DNA of 64,000 bases from DASQFI01 sp035633215 (GTDB taxonomy: Bacteria > Acidobacteriota > Vicinamibacteria > Vicinamibacterales > SCN-69-37), in assembly GCA_035633215.1 (NCBI GenBank), contig DASQFI010000030.1, positions 20,764 through 84,763 of the forward strand, read 5' to 3'. The notes under the pieces are model-generated. The model ran no database searches. It was not told where the DNA came from and saw nothing but the letters and a program-made list of their open reading frames with translations. Below are positions 33,660 to 46,106 of this stretch, piece after piece (within the stretch, counting starts at the first letter, position 1; every line of letters begins with the position of its first letter). The position numbers were made by a program, and so were the translations under genes.

Positions 33660-35471
33660 ATGATGATTCGGAAGGCCGGCCGGCGGGGTCTCGTCGCCTC
33701 GATCGCGTGCGCCGTGGTGACCACCTTTGCCACGGGCGTATTGATCGCGGACACCTATCCGCGTCAGCCCGGCATCAAGATCACCAACTACACTTTTGAC
33801 TACACGCTGACGGATGCCACGAACGACCTCGTCGTCAAGGAGAGCGTCGATGTGCTGTTCGTCGCTGCCGGCGTGAAGACGGTTGAACTTGATCTCTGCA
33901 AGTTCAGCGCGCAGCCGCGGCCGGCGCAAATGGCGAACGGCTTCGCGGACCCTTGCGCCGAGCCCGGCGGCGGCAGGGGAGGCGGGGCGGCCCCGACTGG
34001 TGGGAAGGGGATGACGGTGACCGCCGTCACGGCCGGCGACCAAACGCTCCGTTGGCAGCACGAGAACGATCGCTTGCGCGTCACCCTGCCGGGAGCGTTC
34101 GCGTCCGGAGACAGGTTCACGTTCTCCGTCAGTTTTCACGGCGTCCCCGCCACCGGCATTCTCATCGGCGACAACCGGCACGGTGACCGAGGCTGGGTGA
34201 CGAATCCCTGGCCGAACAAAGCGCGCAACTTCAGAGCGGTCATCGATCACCCGTCGATGAAAGCGACGCACGTCACGTCGGTGACGGCGCCTCGGAAATA
34301 CCAGGTCGTCTCGAACGGGCTGATGATCGAAGAGACCGATCTCCCCGGCGAGTTGCGGCGCACGGTCTGGCGGGAATCCGTGCCGACTTCGACGTGGCTG
34401 ATGTCGCTCGCCGTCGCACCGTTCGCGGTGAACCACTTCGGCAGTTACCGGGGTATCGCGCTGTCGTCGTGGGTCTTTCCGCAGGAGCACGAGGCTGGTC
34501 TCAAGGCGTTCGCAGCGCACACCGAGCCGATTCTCGAGTTCTTCATCGATCGCATCGGTCCGTATTCGTACGAAAAGCTCGCGCACGTGCAGGCGAACGG
34601 CGTGGGCGGCGGCATGGAGCTCGCGTCGAGCATTTTCTACGGCTTTGGCGCGGCCGGCGCGGGCCGTCAGCTGATCGCGCACGAGATGGCGCACCAGTGG
34701 TTCGGCGACTCGGCGACCGAAGCCGATTGGGATGACGTGTGGCTGAGCGAGGGATTCGCCACGTACTTCGCGCTGCTGTACACGGAGTTCGCTGACGGCC
34801 GTGACGCGTTCCTCGAGGGTGTTCGCCGCAGCAAGACGACGGCGATGACCTTCGCCCTCGCCAACCCCGATTCGACCATCGTCCACAGGAACCTGGCGGA
34901 CATCAGCCGCGTCATCGCCAACAACGCGCAGATCTATCAGGGCGGCGCCCAGGTGCTGCACAACATCCGCGGCGTGGTTGGCACGCCCGTGTTCTGGGCC
35001 GGCATCCGGTCGTACTACGCGCGCCACAAAGATGGCACCGCGACGACGGACGATTTCCGGCGCGCGATGGAAGAGGCCTGCCGGAGCACGGGCGATCGGT
35101 GCCCGGCGGACGGCAAGGACCTCTCGTGGCTCTTTTCTCAGTTGCTCAATCGCGGGGGCGCGCTGCAGGTGCAGGGGACGTGGAGCTATGACGCGCCCAG
35201 CAAGCAGGTGCAGATCACGCTCGAGCAGACGCAGACGACCGGCGTGTACCGAATGCCGATCGAGATTCGCATCACGACGAGCGCGCCGGCTGCTGCCGGC
35301 CGCGGCGGCTCGGGTGCGGCCGCCGCTCCGGTTCCGACACGCAGCACGCACATCGTGCAACTGACTCAACAGCGTCAGACACTTTCACTGCCGAGCGGTG
35401 TCGAACCGTCGAACGTCGAGCTGGATCCGGAGGCCTGGACGATGATGCAGGCAACGTTCGTGAGGAAGTAG
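33660..35471 (+). CDS. M1-family metallopeptidase (aminopeptidase N-like), exported
   Basis: The start at 33660 follows GGAGG. A second ATG is the next codon. Residues 1 to about 30 form a signal peptide. The 603-residue protein has the gluzincin core: GVGGGMELAS in place of the GAMEN exopeptidase motif, HEMAHQWFGD (HExxH) and the downstream glutamate in LSEGFATYF, so it should bind zinc and cleave peptides in the periplasm. A glycine-rich loop lies near residue 105. The usual C-terminal helical domain is shortened, and the protein ends with a beta-sandwich-like segment. Confidence 0.9.
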   Translation: MMIRKAGRRGLVASIACAVVTTFATGVLIADTYPRQPGIKITNYTFDYTLTDATNDLVVKESVDVLFVAAGVKTVELDLCKFSAQPRPAQMANGFADPCAEPGGGRGGGAAPTGGKGMTVTAVTAGDQTLRWQHENDRLRVTLPGAFASGDRFTFSVSFHGVPATGILIGDNRHGDRGWVTNPWPNKARNFRAVIDHPSMKATHVTSVTAPRKYQVVSNGLMIEETDLPGELRRTVWRESVPTSTWLMSLAVAPFAVNHFGSYRGIALSSWVFPQEHEAGLKAFAAHTEPILEFFIDRIGPYSYEKLAHVQANGVGGGMELASSIFYGFGAAGAGRQLIAHEMAHQWFGDSATEADWDDVWLSEGFATYFALLYTEFADGRDAFLEGVRRSKTTAMTFALANPDSTIVHRNLADISRVIANNAQIYQGGAQVLHNIRGVVGTPVFWAGIRSYYARHKDGTATTDDFRRAMEEACRSTGDRCPADGKDLSWLFSQLLNRGGALQVQGTWSYDAPSKQVQITLEQTQTTGVYRMPIEIRITTSAPAAAGRGGSGAAAAPVPTRSTHIVQLTQQRQTLSLPSGVEPSNVELDPEAWTMMQATFVRK

Positions 35472-35552
35472 AAGGCTTACTCCATGCAGAACGGCACGAC
35501 CCGCGCGCGCGAAGAGTCAGACCGATTCGCGCGCCGCGGACAGCAGTTGCCG

Positions 35553-38240
35553 TTAGTCCTGAGTCACAATCACGCGCGCCGGATCGGTGCGTACGGCCCG
35601 GATTGCCGGTGGCAGCACGGCAAATACGGCAGCGACTGCCATCAAGGTCAGCGGTACGAAAAGCGCCGCCGGATCCGCAGGATCGGTCTCGAAGAGGAGC
35701 GCCTGGACCCATCGGCCGAACGCCACGCCTCCGGCCAGGCCGATGATTGCGCCGGCGCTCATCGCACCCAGCAACCGCGCGGTGAGACGCAGGACGATGT
35801 GCGCGGGACGGGCGCCGAGGACGATCCGCAGACCGATTTCGCGCCGTTCGCGAGTCACGGCATGGTTCAGGACGCCGTAGATCCCGATGACTGCGAGGAT
35901 GACGGCCAGCGCGGCGAAGAATGTCGACAGCGCTGCGAGCAGCCGTTCGCGGATGAGCTGCTGCGTGAGGAATGACTCGAAGGTCACCGCCTCACGAAGT
36001 TGGACGTCGGGAGCCAGGCGTGCGAGCTCGCGCCGGAGCGCCTGCGCCCGATCGGTGCCGCTGCCGGACGTCCGCACCAGCAGCGTGGCTCCCTGGCGGG
36101 CTGCGAGCGGCACGTACACGGCGGGATGGCTGGCTTCGCGCACGCTGAAGTACACCGCGTCGGTCGCGAGGCCGACGATCTGCATCGGCGCCTCCGAGCT
36201 GTCCACGACCACACGCCGCCCGACGGGATTCCCGCCGCCGAAGTACACGCGCGCGAAGGCTTCATTGACGACGGCGACTCCCGCCACCGGCTTCTTCGCC
36301 TCATCCAGGCGCGGCGGCCGGTCTCCAGCGCGGAACTCCCGGCCCTGAAGCATCGCGATTCGCATCGTCGCGAAATAACCCGGTGAGACCGACACCCAGT
36401 TGGGAGCGTCCTGAGGCGACGCGACTCCCGGGGCGGTCACGGACGAGCGCCAGCGGTTGCCAGAAAGCGGCGCCCATCCGGCGACAATGGCGGACTCGAT
36501 CCGTGGAAGATCCGTCAGAGCTGCCGCAAGCTGTCCCCATTCCTCGGGCGGCAACTGCCGCCGGCTATCGACGACGACATGGAGCAGTTGTTCGGGCGCG
36601 AATCCCAACGGACGACTCTGCAGCCGGTCGAGCGAGCCCACGAACAGGCTCGCGCCCATCAGCAGGAAGACACACAGCGCCATCTGCACGGCCACGAGCG
36701 TGCTCGTCAGCCGCCGATGGCCATGCAGGCCGCGGATTTCCTTGAGCGCACCGGCCGGCGTCGTCGCCGACGCGCGCAGGGCATGCGCCAGTCCGAAGAT
36801 CATCGTGACCGCCACGATGAGCGAGACGCCGATGGCCACCGCACGCACATCCAGGTCGAGAATCAACCGTACCGGACGCTCAGCCGGGGCGAGCATCGAC
36901 ACGATGAACGGCGCCGCCCACCAGGCGAACAGTGCTCCGGCGCCGCAGGCGAGGGTGGCGAGGAGCGCGCTTTCGAACAGCATCAGTTGCAGCAGCCGTC
37001 CGCGCGTGGCGCCCAGCGACAGCCGAAGCGCAAGCTCACCACGCCGCGCAAGGGCGCGGGTGATCTGGAGATTGGCGACATTCCCGCAGGCGATGAGCAG
37101 CAGGAGCGTGGCCAGTGACGCCAGAATCCATAGCGGACGCCGGAAGGTCTTCTGAATCACCGACGCGCCGGCGCCAGCAGGCTGGAGCACCAAACGCTCA
37201 GTGAGGAAGGCCTCCACGCGCGACCGTGGCGTGTCGGGCGCAAACGACCTGGCCCGTTCGATATGTTCAGCCTGAAATCGGGAGTGGAGCAGGGCCTCCA
37301 CCTGTCTGGGATCGACGCCGGGTCTCGGTCGCAACCAGATGCGGAACCAGGACCAGCCACTAATCTTCAGCGCCTCCGGGTTCATCATCGCCGGCACGAA
37401 GAAATCGGTGACGGCACCGGGCTCGGTTCCGGTGAAACCCTTTGCCGCCACGCCGGTGATTTCATAGAGGCCACCGTCCATTCGGAACGTGCGGCCGACG
37501 ACGGCCGGATCGCTCGCAAAGCGCCGTTGCCAGTAGTCATGGCTGAGGACGACCACCGGATGGCCGCCGGGCACCACGTCGTCCTGTTCACTAAGCAGGC
37601 GACCCACTGCGGGCCGCAACCCGAGGGTCGCGAACACATTGCCCGAAACGAACTGCTGGACGGCGGTTTCCGGGTCTCCACCGTCGAAGGTAATCGAGCG
37701 TCGGGAGGTCATGCCGACCAGCATCAGATCGGCCTGTCCGGTCGTGAGCGCGACGTACGTGCGGTACGTCGGATAGTCGAAGTCGTCGCGGTCGTCAGGG
37801 CTGAGGTCGACGGCCTGTACTGTGCGCGTCACGAAGAAGAGCTGCGACGGGTCGGCCACGTGGAGCGGACGCCGCAGGACGGCGTCCACGAGACGGTATG
37901 CCGCAAGCGTGGCGCCCATCGCGAGCCCGAGTGAGAGAATCACCGCGAGGCTGGCCACCCGATGCCGGATGACTTGGCGCCACGCGAAGACCAGATCCGC
38001 TCGGGCGGACGCGAGCCAGGGCACCCCTCGCTGATCGCGAAGGGTGTCCATCGCCAGCTCCACATCGCCGGCGCGGAGGCGCGCGAGCCTGGCGGCTTCG
38101 GCCGGGTGATGCCCGCGGCTTTGCTCCTCCGCCGAGGCCATCTCTACGTGAACACGCAGCTCCTGCTCGAGGTCGGCGTCGGTTCGCGAGCCGCGCAGGG
38201 ATCCCGCCAGTCGCCGCAGAAGTTCGAGCATCGATCGCAT
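35553..38240 (-). CDS. ADOP-type ABC permease (MacB/FtsX-like)
   Basis: The protein has 895 residues with the ADOP plan: an N-terminal soluble cap (DADLEQELRVHVEMASAEEQ), a first helix (VASLAVILSLGLAMGATLAA), a periplasmic MacB-like domain, an FtsX core (LWILASLATLLLLIACGNVA), then a second periplasmic domain and FtsX core ending AIRAVRTDPARVIVTQD. It starts ten nt after the PadR stop and shares its operon. Like the other copies it has no adjacent ATPase gene. It is clearly distinct in sequence from the permease at 15686 to 18469. Confidence 0.9.
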   Translation of the reverse strand: MRSMLELLRRLAGSLRGSRTDADLEQELRVHVEMASAEEQSRGHHPAEAARLARLRAGDVELAMDTLRDQRGVPWLASARADLVFAWRQVIRHRVASLAVILSLGLAMGATLAAYRLVDAVLRRPLHVADPSQLFFVTRTVQAVDLSPDDRDDFDYPTYRTYVALTTGQADLMLVGMTSRRSITFDGGDPETAVQQFVSGNVFATLGLRPAVGRLLSEQDDVVPGGHPVVVLSHDYWQRRFASDPAVVGRTFRMDGGLYEITGVAAKGFTGTEPGAVTDFFVPAMMNPEALKISGWSWFRIWLRPRPGVDPRQVEALLHSRFQAEHIERARSFAPDTPRSRVEAFLTERLVLQPAGAGASVIQKTFRRPLWILASLATLLLLIACGNVANLQITRALARRGELALRLSLGATRGRLLQLMLFESALLATLACGAGALFAWWAAPFIVSMLAPAERPVRLILDLDVRAVAIGVSLIVAVTMIFGLAHALRASATTPAGALKEIRGLHGHRRLTSTLVAVQMALCVFLLMGASLFVGSLDRLQSRPLGFAPEQLLHVVVDSRRQLPPEEWGQLAAALTDLPRIESAIVAGWAPLSGNRWRSSVTAPGVASPQDAPNWVSVSPGYFATMRIAMLQGREFRAGDRPPRLDEAKKPVAGVAVVNEAFARVYFGGGNPVGRRVVVDSSEAPMQIVGLATDAVYFSVREASHPAVYVPLAARQGATLLVRTSGSGTDRAQALRRELARLAPDVQLREAVTFESFLTQQLIRERLLAALSTFFAALAVILAVIGIYGVLNHAVTRERREIGLRIVLGARPAHIVLRLTARLLGAMSAGAIIGLAGGVAFGRWVQALLFETDPADPAALFVPLTLMAVAAVFAVLPPAIRAVRTDPARVIVTQD

Positions 38241-38250
38241 GCGGCCTCCG

Positions 38251-38598
38251 CTACGCCTGACCTCGCAGGACGCTGTCCATGATGGTGGCCATCTGCTGCC
38301 AGCTTTGCCGATCGACCGCCAGCTGGCGCCGTCCGGCGGCCGTCAGTGAGTAGAAGCGCGCCTTTCGGTTGTTGCCAGTCGTGCCCCAGACGCCACGCAG
38401 CAGCCCGCGCTGTTCCAGGCGCATCAGGGCCGGATAGAGCGTGCCCATGTTGAGCTGCAGAGCGCCGTGGGACGCCTGTTCCAATCGTGTGGCAATCGCG
38501 TAGCCGTGCTGCGGACCCATCAAGTCAAGCGTCTGCAGCACCATCAAATCGAGGGTGCCGCGCAACACGTCGGCCTTGCCGGACTGTTTGTTAGACAT
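38251..38598 (-). CDS. PadR-family transcriptional regulator
   Basis: The protein has 115 residues. It begins DVLRGTLDLMVLQTLDLMGP and continues HGYAIATRLEQAS, LNMGTLYPALMRLEQRGLL and KARFYSLTAAGRRQLA, the complete PadR winged helix plus a short C-terminal dimer helix. It precedes the ADOP permease in one operon. Its promoter carries an inverted repeat CAAATGGA/TCCATTTG plus a third half-site, the probable autoregulatory operator. Confidence 0.9.
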   Translation of the reverse strand: MSNKQSGKADVLRGTLDLMVLQTLDLMGPQHGYAIATRLEQASHGALQLNMGTLYPALMRLEQRGLLRGVWGTTGNNRKARFYSLTAAGRRQLAVDRQSWQQMATIMDSVLRGQA

Positions 38599-38599
38599 T

Positions 38600-38641
38600 C
38601 AAATGGAGTATGGCCGCAAGTCCATTTGGAAGTCAAATGGA
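38600..38641 (-). promoter_or_regulatory. PadR promoter with CAAATGGA operator
   Basis: On the minus strand, -35 TTGACT (38631 to 38636), an 18-nt spacer and -10 CATACT (38607 to 38612) predict transcription starting two nt before the PadR ATG. Half-sites CAAATGGA at 38600 to 38607, TCCATTTG at 38621 to 38628 and CAAATGGA at 38634 to 38641 cover the start site, the spacer and the -35 box, so bound PadR would block RNA polymerase. Confidence 0.7.
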
Positions 38642-38712
38642 AGGCCGGTCTCGCTATCCGCGGTTCAGGAAAGACGCGATCTAGAATCGAGTCACAACCG
38701 CGGGAGCTTCGC

Positions 38713-39673
38713 ATGTCGATCGGAAAATGGTCCGGGATCGTGTTCTGCTGCCTCGTGGCTGGACTGGCCACCGACGGTCGTCAAGCGCCGGCGTCTGACG
38801 CCTACGCTGCTCATCTCAGGGCCGCGAAGAACGCCGCGCGGTTCGACTGGACGGGCATTCTGGCCCGCAACTGCATCGCGCCGAACGTCGGCCCGGCCAT
38901 CGGCAACTACAGCACCGATCCGGGTCGCGACGTCTACTACGCCGAGCCACAGCAGGTCTTCGACAACCTGTATTTCCTCGGCACGCGATTTCACACGTCC
39001 TGGGCGCTCACAACCAGCGCGGGCATCATCCTGATCGACACGCTGTACAACTACGCGACCGTCCCCGAGATCGTCGACGGCCTGAAGGCGATGCACCTCA
39101 ATCCCGCCGACGTGAAGTACGTCCTCATCACGCACGGCCACAGCGATCATGACGAGGGCGCCCGGTATTTCCAGGAGAAGCACGGCGCGCGTAGTGCTGG
39201 GCGCCGGCGACTGGGAACTTGTCGCCCGGCGGAAAATGCCTGGCGGCACACCGACGCAGGATCTCACGGCCGAGGACGGCGGCCGCATCACACTGGGCGA
39301 CACCACCGTGAACGTGACGCTCACGCCCGGCCACTCGCCGGGTGCGTATGGTCTGACTTTCCAGGTGAAGGACCGCGGTACACCGGTGACCGTTGCCTAC
39401 GCGAGCGGCACGGCGATGCTCAACCGCGCCGACTTCTTTCCGCAGTTCATCGCGTCACAGAAGAAAATGGCGGCCGCCGCTGCCGCGGCGGGAGCGACGG
39501 TGCTGCTGTCGAAGCACACCGCGTTCGATGGCGCCTGGACCAAGGCCCGGATGGCGGCCTGGCGTCCCAAAGGCCAACCGAATCCGTTCGTCGTCGGCGC
39601 CGATGCCGTCGCGAACTACTTCACCGTGATGACTGAGTGCGCCCTGGCCGCCCAGTCGCTGTTGCCGAAGTAA
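38713..39673 (+). pseudogene. Class B3 metallo-beta-lactamase-like protein, frameshifted
   Basis: From 38713 a signal peptide and the first half of a metallo-beta-lactamase are encoded, including GIILIDTLYNYATVPEIVDG and the zinc motif THGHSDHDEG (HxHxDH). Near 39190 the frame shifts: after YFQEKHGAR the continuation VVLGAGDWELVARRKMPGG, TPGHSPGAYG and FVVGADAVANYF is in another frame to a stop at 39673. The joined protein would be about 320 residues, normal for the family. The shift may be real inactivation or a single base error in the assembly. Subclass B3 is suggested by the motif and by IAPNVGPAIGNY near residue 58. Confidence 0.72.
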
Positions 39674-39680
39674 GGTCCGC

Positions 39681-40283
39681 GTGAAGAGGCCCTTGAGAGA
39701 ACCCGTGCGCGACGCGCCGGGGCCGAAGCTGAAGAACTACATCACGCCCGTAGGGTTGCAGCGCCTGAAAGACGAACACCGGTTCCTGATGAACCGGGAA
39801 CGGCCAGCGGTGACGCAGGTCGTGGCGTGGGCGGCTGCCAACGGCGACCGCAGCGAGAACGCCGACTATCTCTACGCCAAACGGCGGCTGCGCCAGATCG
39901 ATTCGCGGATTCGCTTTCTCACGAAACGCATCGATGCCGCCGAAGTCGTCGACCCAGCCGCGCCGCGGCCGCGATCAGCAGCCACACGCGTGTTCTTCGG
40001 GGCGACCGTCACTTACAAAGATGCCGCCGGTCACGAACACGTCGTCAGCGTCGTCGGAATCGACGAAGTAGACCTGAACCGTCGCTACATCAGTTGGAGG
40101 TCGCCGCTGGCGCGCGCGCTGATGAAATCGGCCCCGGGCGACCGCGTCGTCCTCCGCGCACCGAACAAGACCGAACACCTCGAGATCCTCGACGTCGAGT
40201 ACGCGCCAATTCCGATGGACCCGTTCCGCGAACCGCCGGGCGCCGAAGCGGCGCCCAAGGCGTCAGACCCTACGACAACCTGA
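39681..40283 (+). CDS. greB: GreA/GreB-type transcription elongation factor
   Basis: A GTG start at 39681 follows AAGG. The 200-residue protein has the Gre coiled coil with the acidic tip (ANGDRSENADYLYAKRRLRQ), which reaches into the RNA polymerase secondary channel to stimulate transcript cleavage. The C-terminal FKBP-like domain shows FFGATVTYKDAAGHEHVVSV and ISWRSPLARALMKSAPGD. The YAKRRLRQIDSRI segment is more like GreB than GreA. A disordered proline-rich tail of about 20 residues follows. It sits eight nt after the lactamase remnant. Confidence 0.85.
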   Translation: MKRPLREPVRDAPGPKLKNYITPVGLQRLKDEHRFLMNRERPAVTQVVAWAAANGDRSENADYLYAKRRLRQIDSRIRFLTKRIDAAEVVDPAAPRPRSAATRVFFGATVTYKDAAGHEHVVSVVGIDEVDLNRRYISWRSPLARALMKSAPGDRVVLRAPNKTEHLEILDVEYAPIPMDPFREPPGAEAAPKASDPTTT

Positions 40284-40390
40284 CCGGTCACGACCGAGTC
40301 GATCAATCGTCGGCTCGGCGTAACGCGTATCTCTGTGCGCGCGGGTGTGTTAACACTGACGGCGCAGGATTCCCTCAAAATGAGTGAGCG

Positions 40391-40774
40391 GTGGATGAAG
40401 CACTCAACGTCTTCTTTTTCGTCTTTCACTCGGCGTGGATTCTCTTCAACTGCGCCGGGTGGGCCTGGCGGCGCACGCGGCCGTGGCAGCTGGTCACCGT
40501 GTCGCTGACGGCGCTCTCCTGGTTTGGCCTCGGCCTGTGGTACGGCTGGGGGTACTGTCCGTGCACCGATTGGCACTGGCAGGTTCGCGCGAGGCTCGGC
40601 TACAGCGATCCGTCGTCGTACGTGCAGCTCCTGATTCGCGAGCTGACGGGCGTCGACCTTCAGCCCGTCGTGGCCAACGTCATAACGCTTCTCGTGCTGA
40701 TCGTCGCTGCCGGGCTGGGCGCGGCCCTCACCATCAGGGATGCGCGCGCACGACTCGGCGCGATCGAGGAATGA
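40391..40774 (+). CDS. DUF2784-family membrane protein
   Basis: The GTG at 40391 starts a 127-residue protein with about three membrane helices (VFFFVFHSAWILFNCAGWAW, LTALSWFGLGLWYGWGY and a C-terminal LLVLIVAAGLGAALT). The segment YGWGYCPCTDWHWQVRARLG with its conserved Cys and Trp residues is the DUF2784 hallmark. Function is unknown. It ends one nt before the convergent LysM fragment. Confidence 0.8.
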   Translation: MDEALNVFFFVFHSAWILFNCAGWAWRRTRPWQLVTVSLTALSWFGLGLWYGWGYCPCTDWHWQVRARLGYSDPSSYVQLLIRELTGVDLQPVVANVITLLVLIVAAGLGAALTIRDARARLGAIEE

Positions 40775-41010
40775 TTAGAACGAGCCTGGAATCTCGAGGG
40801 TCTGGCCGGGACGGATGACATTCGACGTCAGCCTGTTGGCCGCTCTGATTCGAGCCGGCGTCGTCCCGTATCGCTCCGCGATTTCCCAGAGCGTTTCGGA
40901 CCGGCGCACCGTGTGGCGCGTGGGCGCCTCGACCGCGGCCAGGAGCGTGGATTCGGAGCGTCCGGTCAACGCGGCGACGTAAGCGAGGTACTCGCTGGGG
41001 AACACGGCGA
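40775..41010 (-). pseudogene. LysM-domain C-terminal remnant
   Basis: The last 80 codons before the stop at 40775 encode VFPSEYLAYVAALTGRSE and a LysM domain, RHTVRRSETLWEIAERYGTT then ANRLTSNVIRPGQTLEIPG, which binds peptidoglycan. Upstream of about 41010 the frame stays open but reads the antisense of an amidohydrolase fragment, so the N-terminal enzyme or signal part of the LysM protein is lost. The boundary is abrupt. Confidence 0.6.
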
Positions 41011-41012
41011 CA

Positions 41013-41320
41013 TGAAAATGGAGCGGCGAACGTTCGAGCGTAGCCTCGGGCTGGACCCGCCTGGTGACCCCTTCAAGGTGCGCGCCGAGGCGCCAGCCGG
41101 AGTCGCCCGCTATTTCACGGCTGGTCGCGGCATTACCCTGCCGGAGCCGGGCCGTTCCGACGTGCCCTACTGGGTCACGACCGAAGCGGAAGCGCGCCAG
41201 GCCGTTCGGGACCAGGCGGCGTTTCTGGTGGACTTCATCAAGATCTGGGTGGATGACCGCGAGGCCAAGTACAAGAAGATGCCGCCCGCAATCTACACGG
41301 CAGTCCAAGGAACCATCTGA
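41013..41320 (+). pseudogene. Amidohydrolase internal fragment
   Basis: This plus-strand stretch encodes GVARYFTAGRGITLPEPG, then SDVPYWVTTEAEARQAVRDQ and VDFIKIWVDDREAKYKKMPP, a segment typical of the middle of secreted imidazolonepropionase-like amidohydrolases, including the carboxylated-lysine strand IKIWVDD. The metal-binding histidines before and after are absent, and the stop comes at 41318 shortly after the segment. It is a fragment, not a complete enzyme. Confidence 0.6.
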
Positions 41321-41466
41321 CGCTCGTCATCTTCTTCAACTAAGAAAGCTGGCCAGCGTCAGTTCGTTCCAGGGACCCGTCGTACCTGCCGTACCGACAG
41401 GTGATCTTGCCTGGTGGAAGACGTCGACAGCTACGTGATGGGCTGGTGGCGCTACACTGTCGCCCC

Positions 41467-42624
41467 ATGACACGCACCCTCACCGGCATCGGCATCATCA
41501 TCGTCGCTCTGGTGTGGAGCCAGCCGACTGTCGTCGGTGGAGTGGTCCAGCGTGGGCCTGAGCCCGTCGAGATCGCGTTCGTGGCCAACGCGCCGGCGGG
41601 CACCGTGGTCCTGGTGGATGTCGCGTCGCGATCCGTCGTCGGCTCGGTCGATGTCAATCCTGCGCGCGTGAAGGCCGTCGGTCCCGGCTCGCCGAATTAT
41701 GCGCAGGACGCGAAAGTCTCTCCGGATGGGCGGACGCTCTATGTCTCGCGCGGCTACATTGGCGATGTCGCGGCGTTCGATATCGCCAGCGGCCGCATGT
41801 TGTGGAACCGGTCGTTGAACACCGGCCGTGCTGATCACATGACATTAACGCCCGACGGGCGCAGTTTGTTCGTCTCGGCGATGCTCGACAACCGCGTCTA
41901 CAGGGTCGCCACCGCCACGGGCGAGATCACCGGCCATTTCGTGACTGGCGTCTATCCGCATGACAACCAGATGTCGCGCGATGGCCGGCGCGTCTACAAC
42001 ACGAGTATCGGCCCGCTCGCCGGAATGCCTCGCCCGGCCGGTTCGCCGCCGCTGACGGAGACACCCGGAAGCGCGTTTCAAGTGACCGTGGCCGACGCAG
42101 AGACGCTGGCGGTCACCGATCGGATCAAGGCGGACAAAGGGATCCGCCCATGGCGATTCACGTCGGACGAGAAAGGCATTTACACCCAGCTGTCCAACGA
42201 GCACGCCGTGTTCGCGTTCGACCTTACCGCTCAGAAAGTCACTCGCCGGCTCGATCTGCCGGTGAAACCTGGTGTGGCGCCGGCGGACTTCGACTTTGAG
42301 GCGCCACATCATGGCCTGGCGCTCACGGACGACCGTCGAACGCTGTGTCTCGCCGGACGGGCGTCGGACTACGCGGCACTTGTGCAGGCGCCGGAGTTGA
42401 CGCTGATCGCGACGATTCCTGTCGGCGACGCGCCCGGCTGGGCTGAGACGGCAGACGCTGGCCGGCTCTGCCTGATTGCGAACTCGCGCAGTGACGATCT
42501 CTCGATCATCTCGATCCCGGAACGCACGGAAATTCGGCGATTACCGATCGGCGATGGCCCCAAACACGTGACGGTCGCGCGAATTCCGCCAACGGTCGTT
42601 GCGGCGGCGAAGGCCCGGAGGTGA
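41467..42624 (+). CDS. YVTN-type beta-propeller protein, exported
   Basis: The ATG at 41467 gives an N-terminal hydrophobic segment (TLTGIGIIIVALVWSQ) that should act as a signal peptide. The 385-residue protein then shows repeats of the YVTN/SMP-30-like propeller class, such as DAKVSPDGRTLYVSRGYIGD, HMTLTPDGRSLFVSAMLDNR and RLCLIANSRSDDLSII. No catalytic motif is visible. It ends 11 nt from the convergent Asp-box gene. Confidence 0.8.
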   Translation: MTRTLTGIGIIIVALVWSQPTVVGGVVQRGPEPVEIAFVANAPAGTVVLVDVASRSVVGSVDVNPARVKAVGPGSPNYAQDAKVSPDGRTLYVSRGYIGDVAAFDIASGRMLWNRSLNTGRADHMTLTPDGRSLFVSAMLDNRVYRVATATGEITGHFVTGVYPHDNQMSRDGRRVYNTSIGPLAGMPRPAGSPPLTETPGSAFQVTVADAETLAVTDRIKADKGIRPWRFTSDEKGIYTQLSNEHAVFAFDLTAQKVTRRLDLPVKPGVAPADFDFEAPHHGLALTDDRRTLCLAGRASDYAALVQAPELTLIATIPVGDAPGWAETADAGRLCLIANSRSDDLSIISIPERTEIRRLPIGDGPKHVTVARIPPTVVAAAKARR

Positions 42625-42635
42625 ACCGACACGCG

Positions 42636-45806
<3,171 letters not shown>

Positions 45807-45923
45807 CAGCAACTCCGTTGAATCGAGCCCTGCCGGAAATGACATGACCGGGCGCCGGCGATTATGAACGATCATGCTGTTTTCGACGACGGGCGCGGTC
45901 GCGGATCTGACGCCAAGGTGGCG

Positions 45924-46106
45924 TTAGCGGTCCGAGGAGTCGCCAGCGAGCTTGCTGAGACTGGCATCCAGCGTAACGAGCGACGCGTTGAGATGGCGAG
46001 CGAGCCAGAGATAGCTGGCATCGTAGGCCGTAATCCGATGTTTCACGGCCAGCTGCAGGATCGCCTCACAATCGACGTCGACCAACGACACCGGCACCGA
46101 CAAGGC
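45924..46106 (-). pseudogene. PIN-domain toxin C-terminal remnant
   Basis: The minus-strand frame ending at 45924 reads VPVSLVDVDCEAILQLAVKH, then RITAYDASYLWLARHLNASL and VTLDASLSKLAG. This is the second half of a VapC-type PIN domain with the YDASYLWLA and TLD acidic positions. The N-terminal half and its catalytic aspartate are gone. The remnant stops at about 46106, exactly where a plus-strand kinase fragment begins. Confidence 0.65.

Noticed and set aside
40775..41308. A 177-residue LysM protein as one intact gene
   Set aside because: Only the last 80 residues are protein-like. The remainder is antisense to the amidohydrolase fragment.
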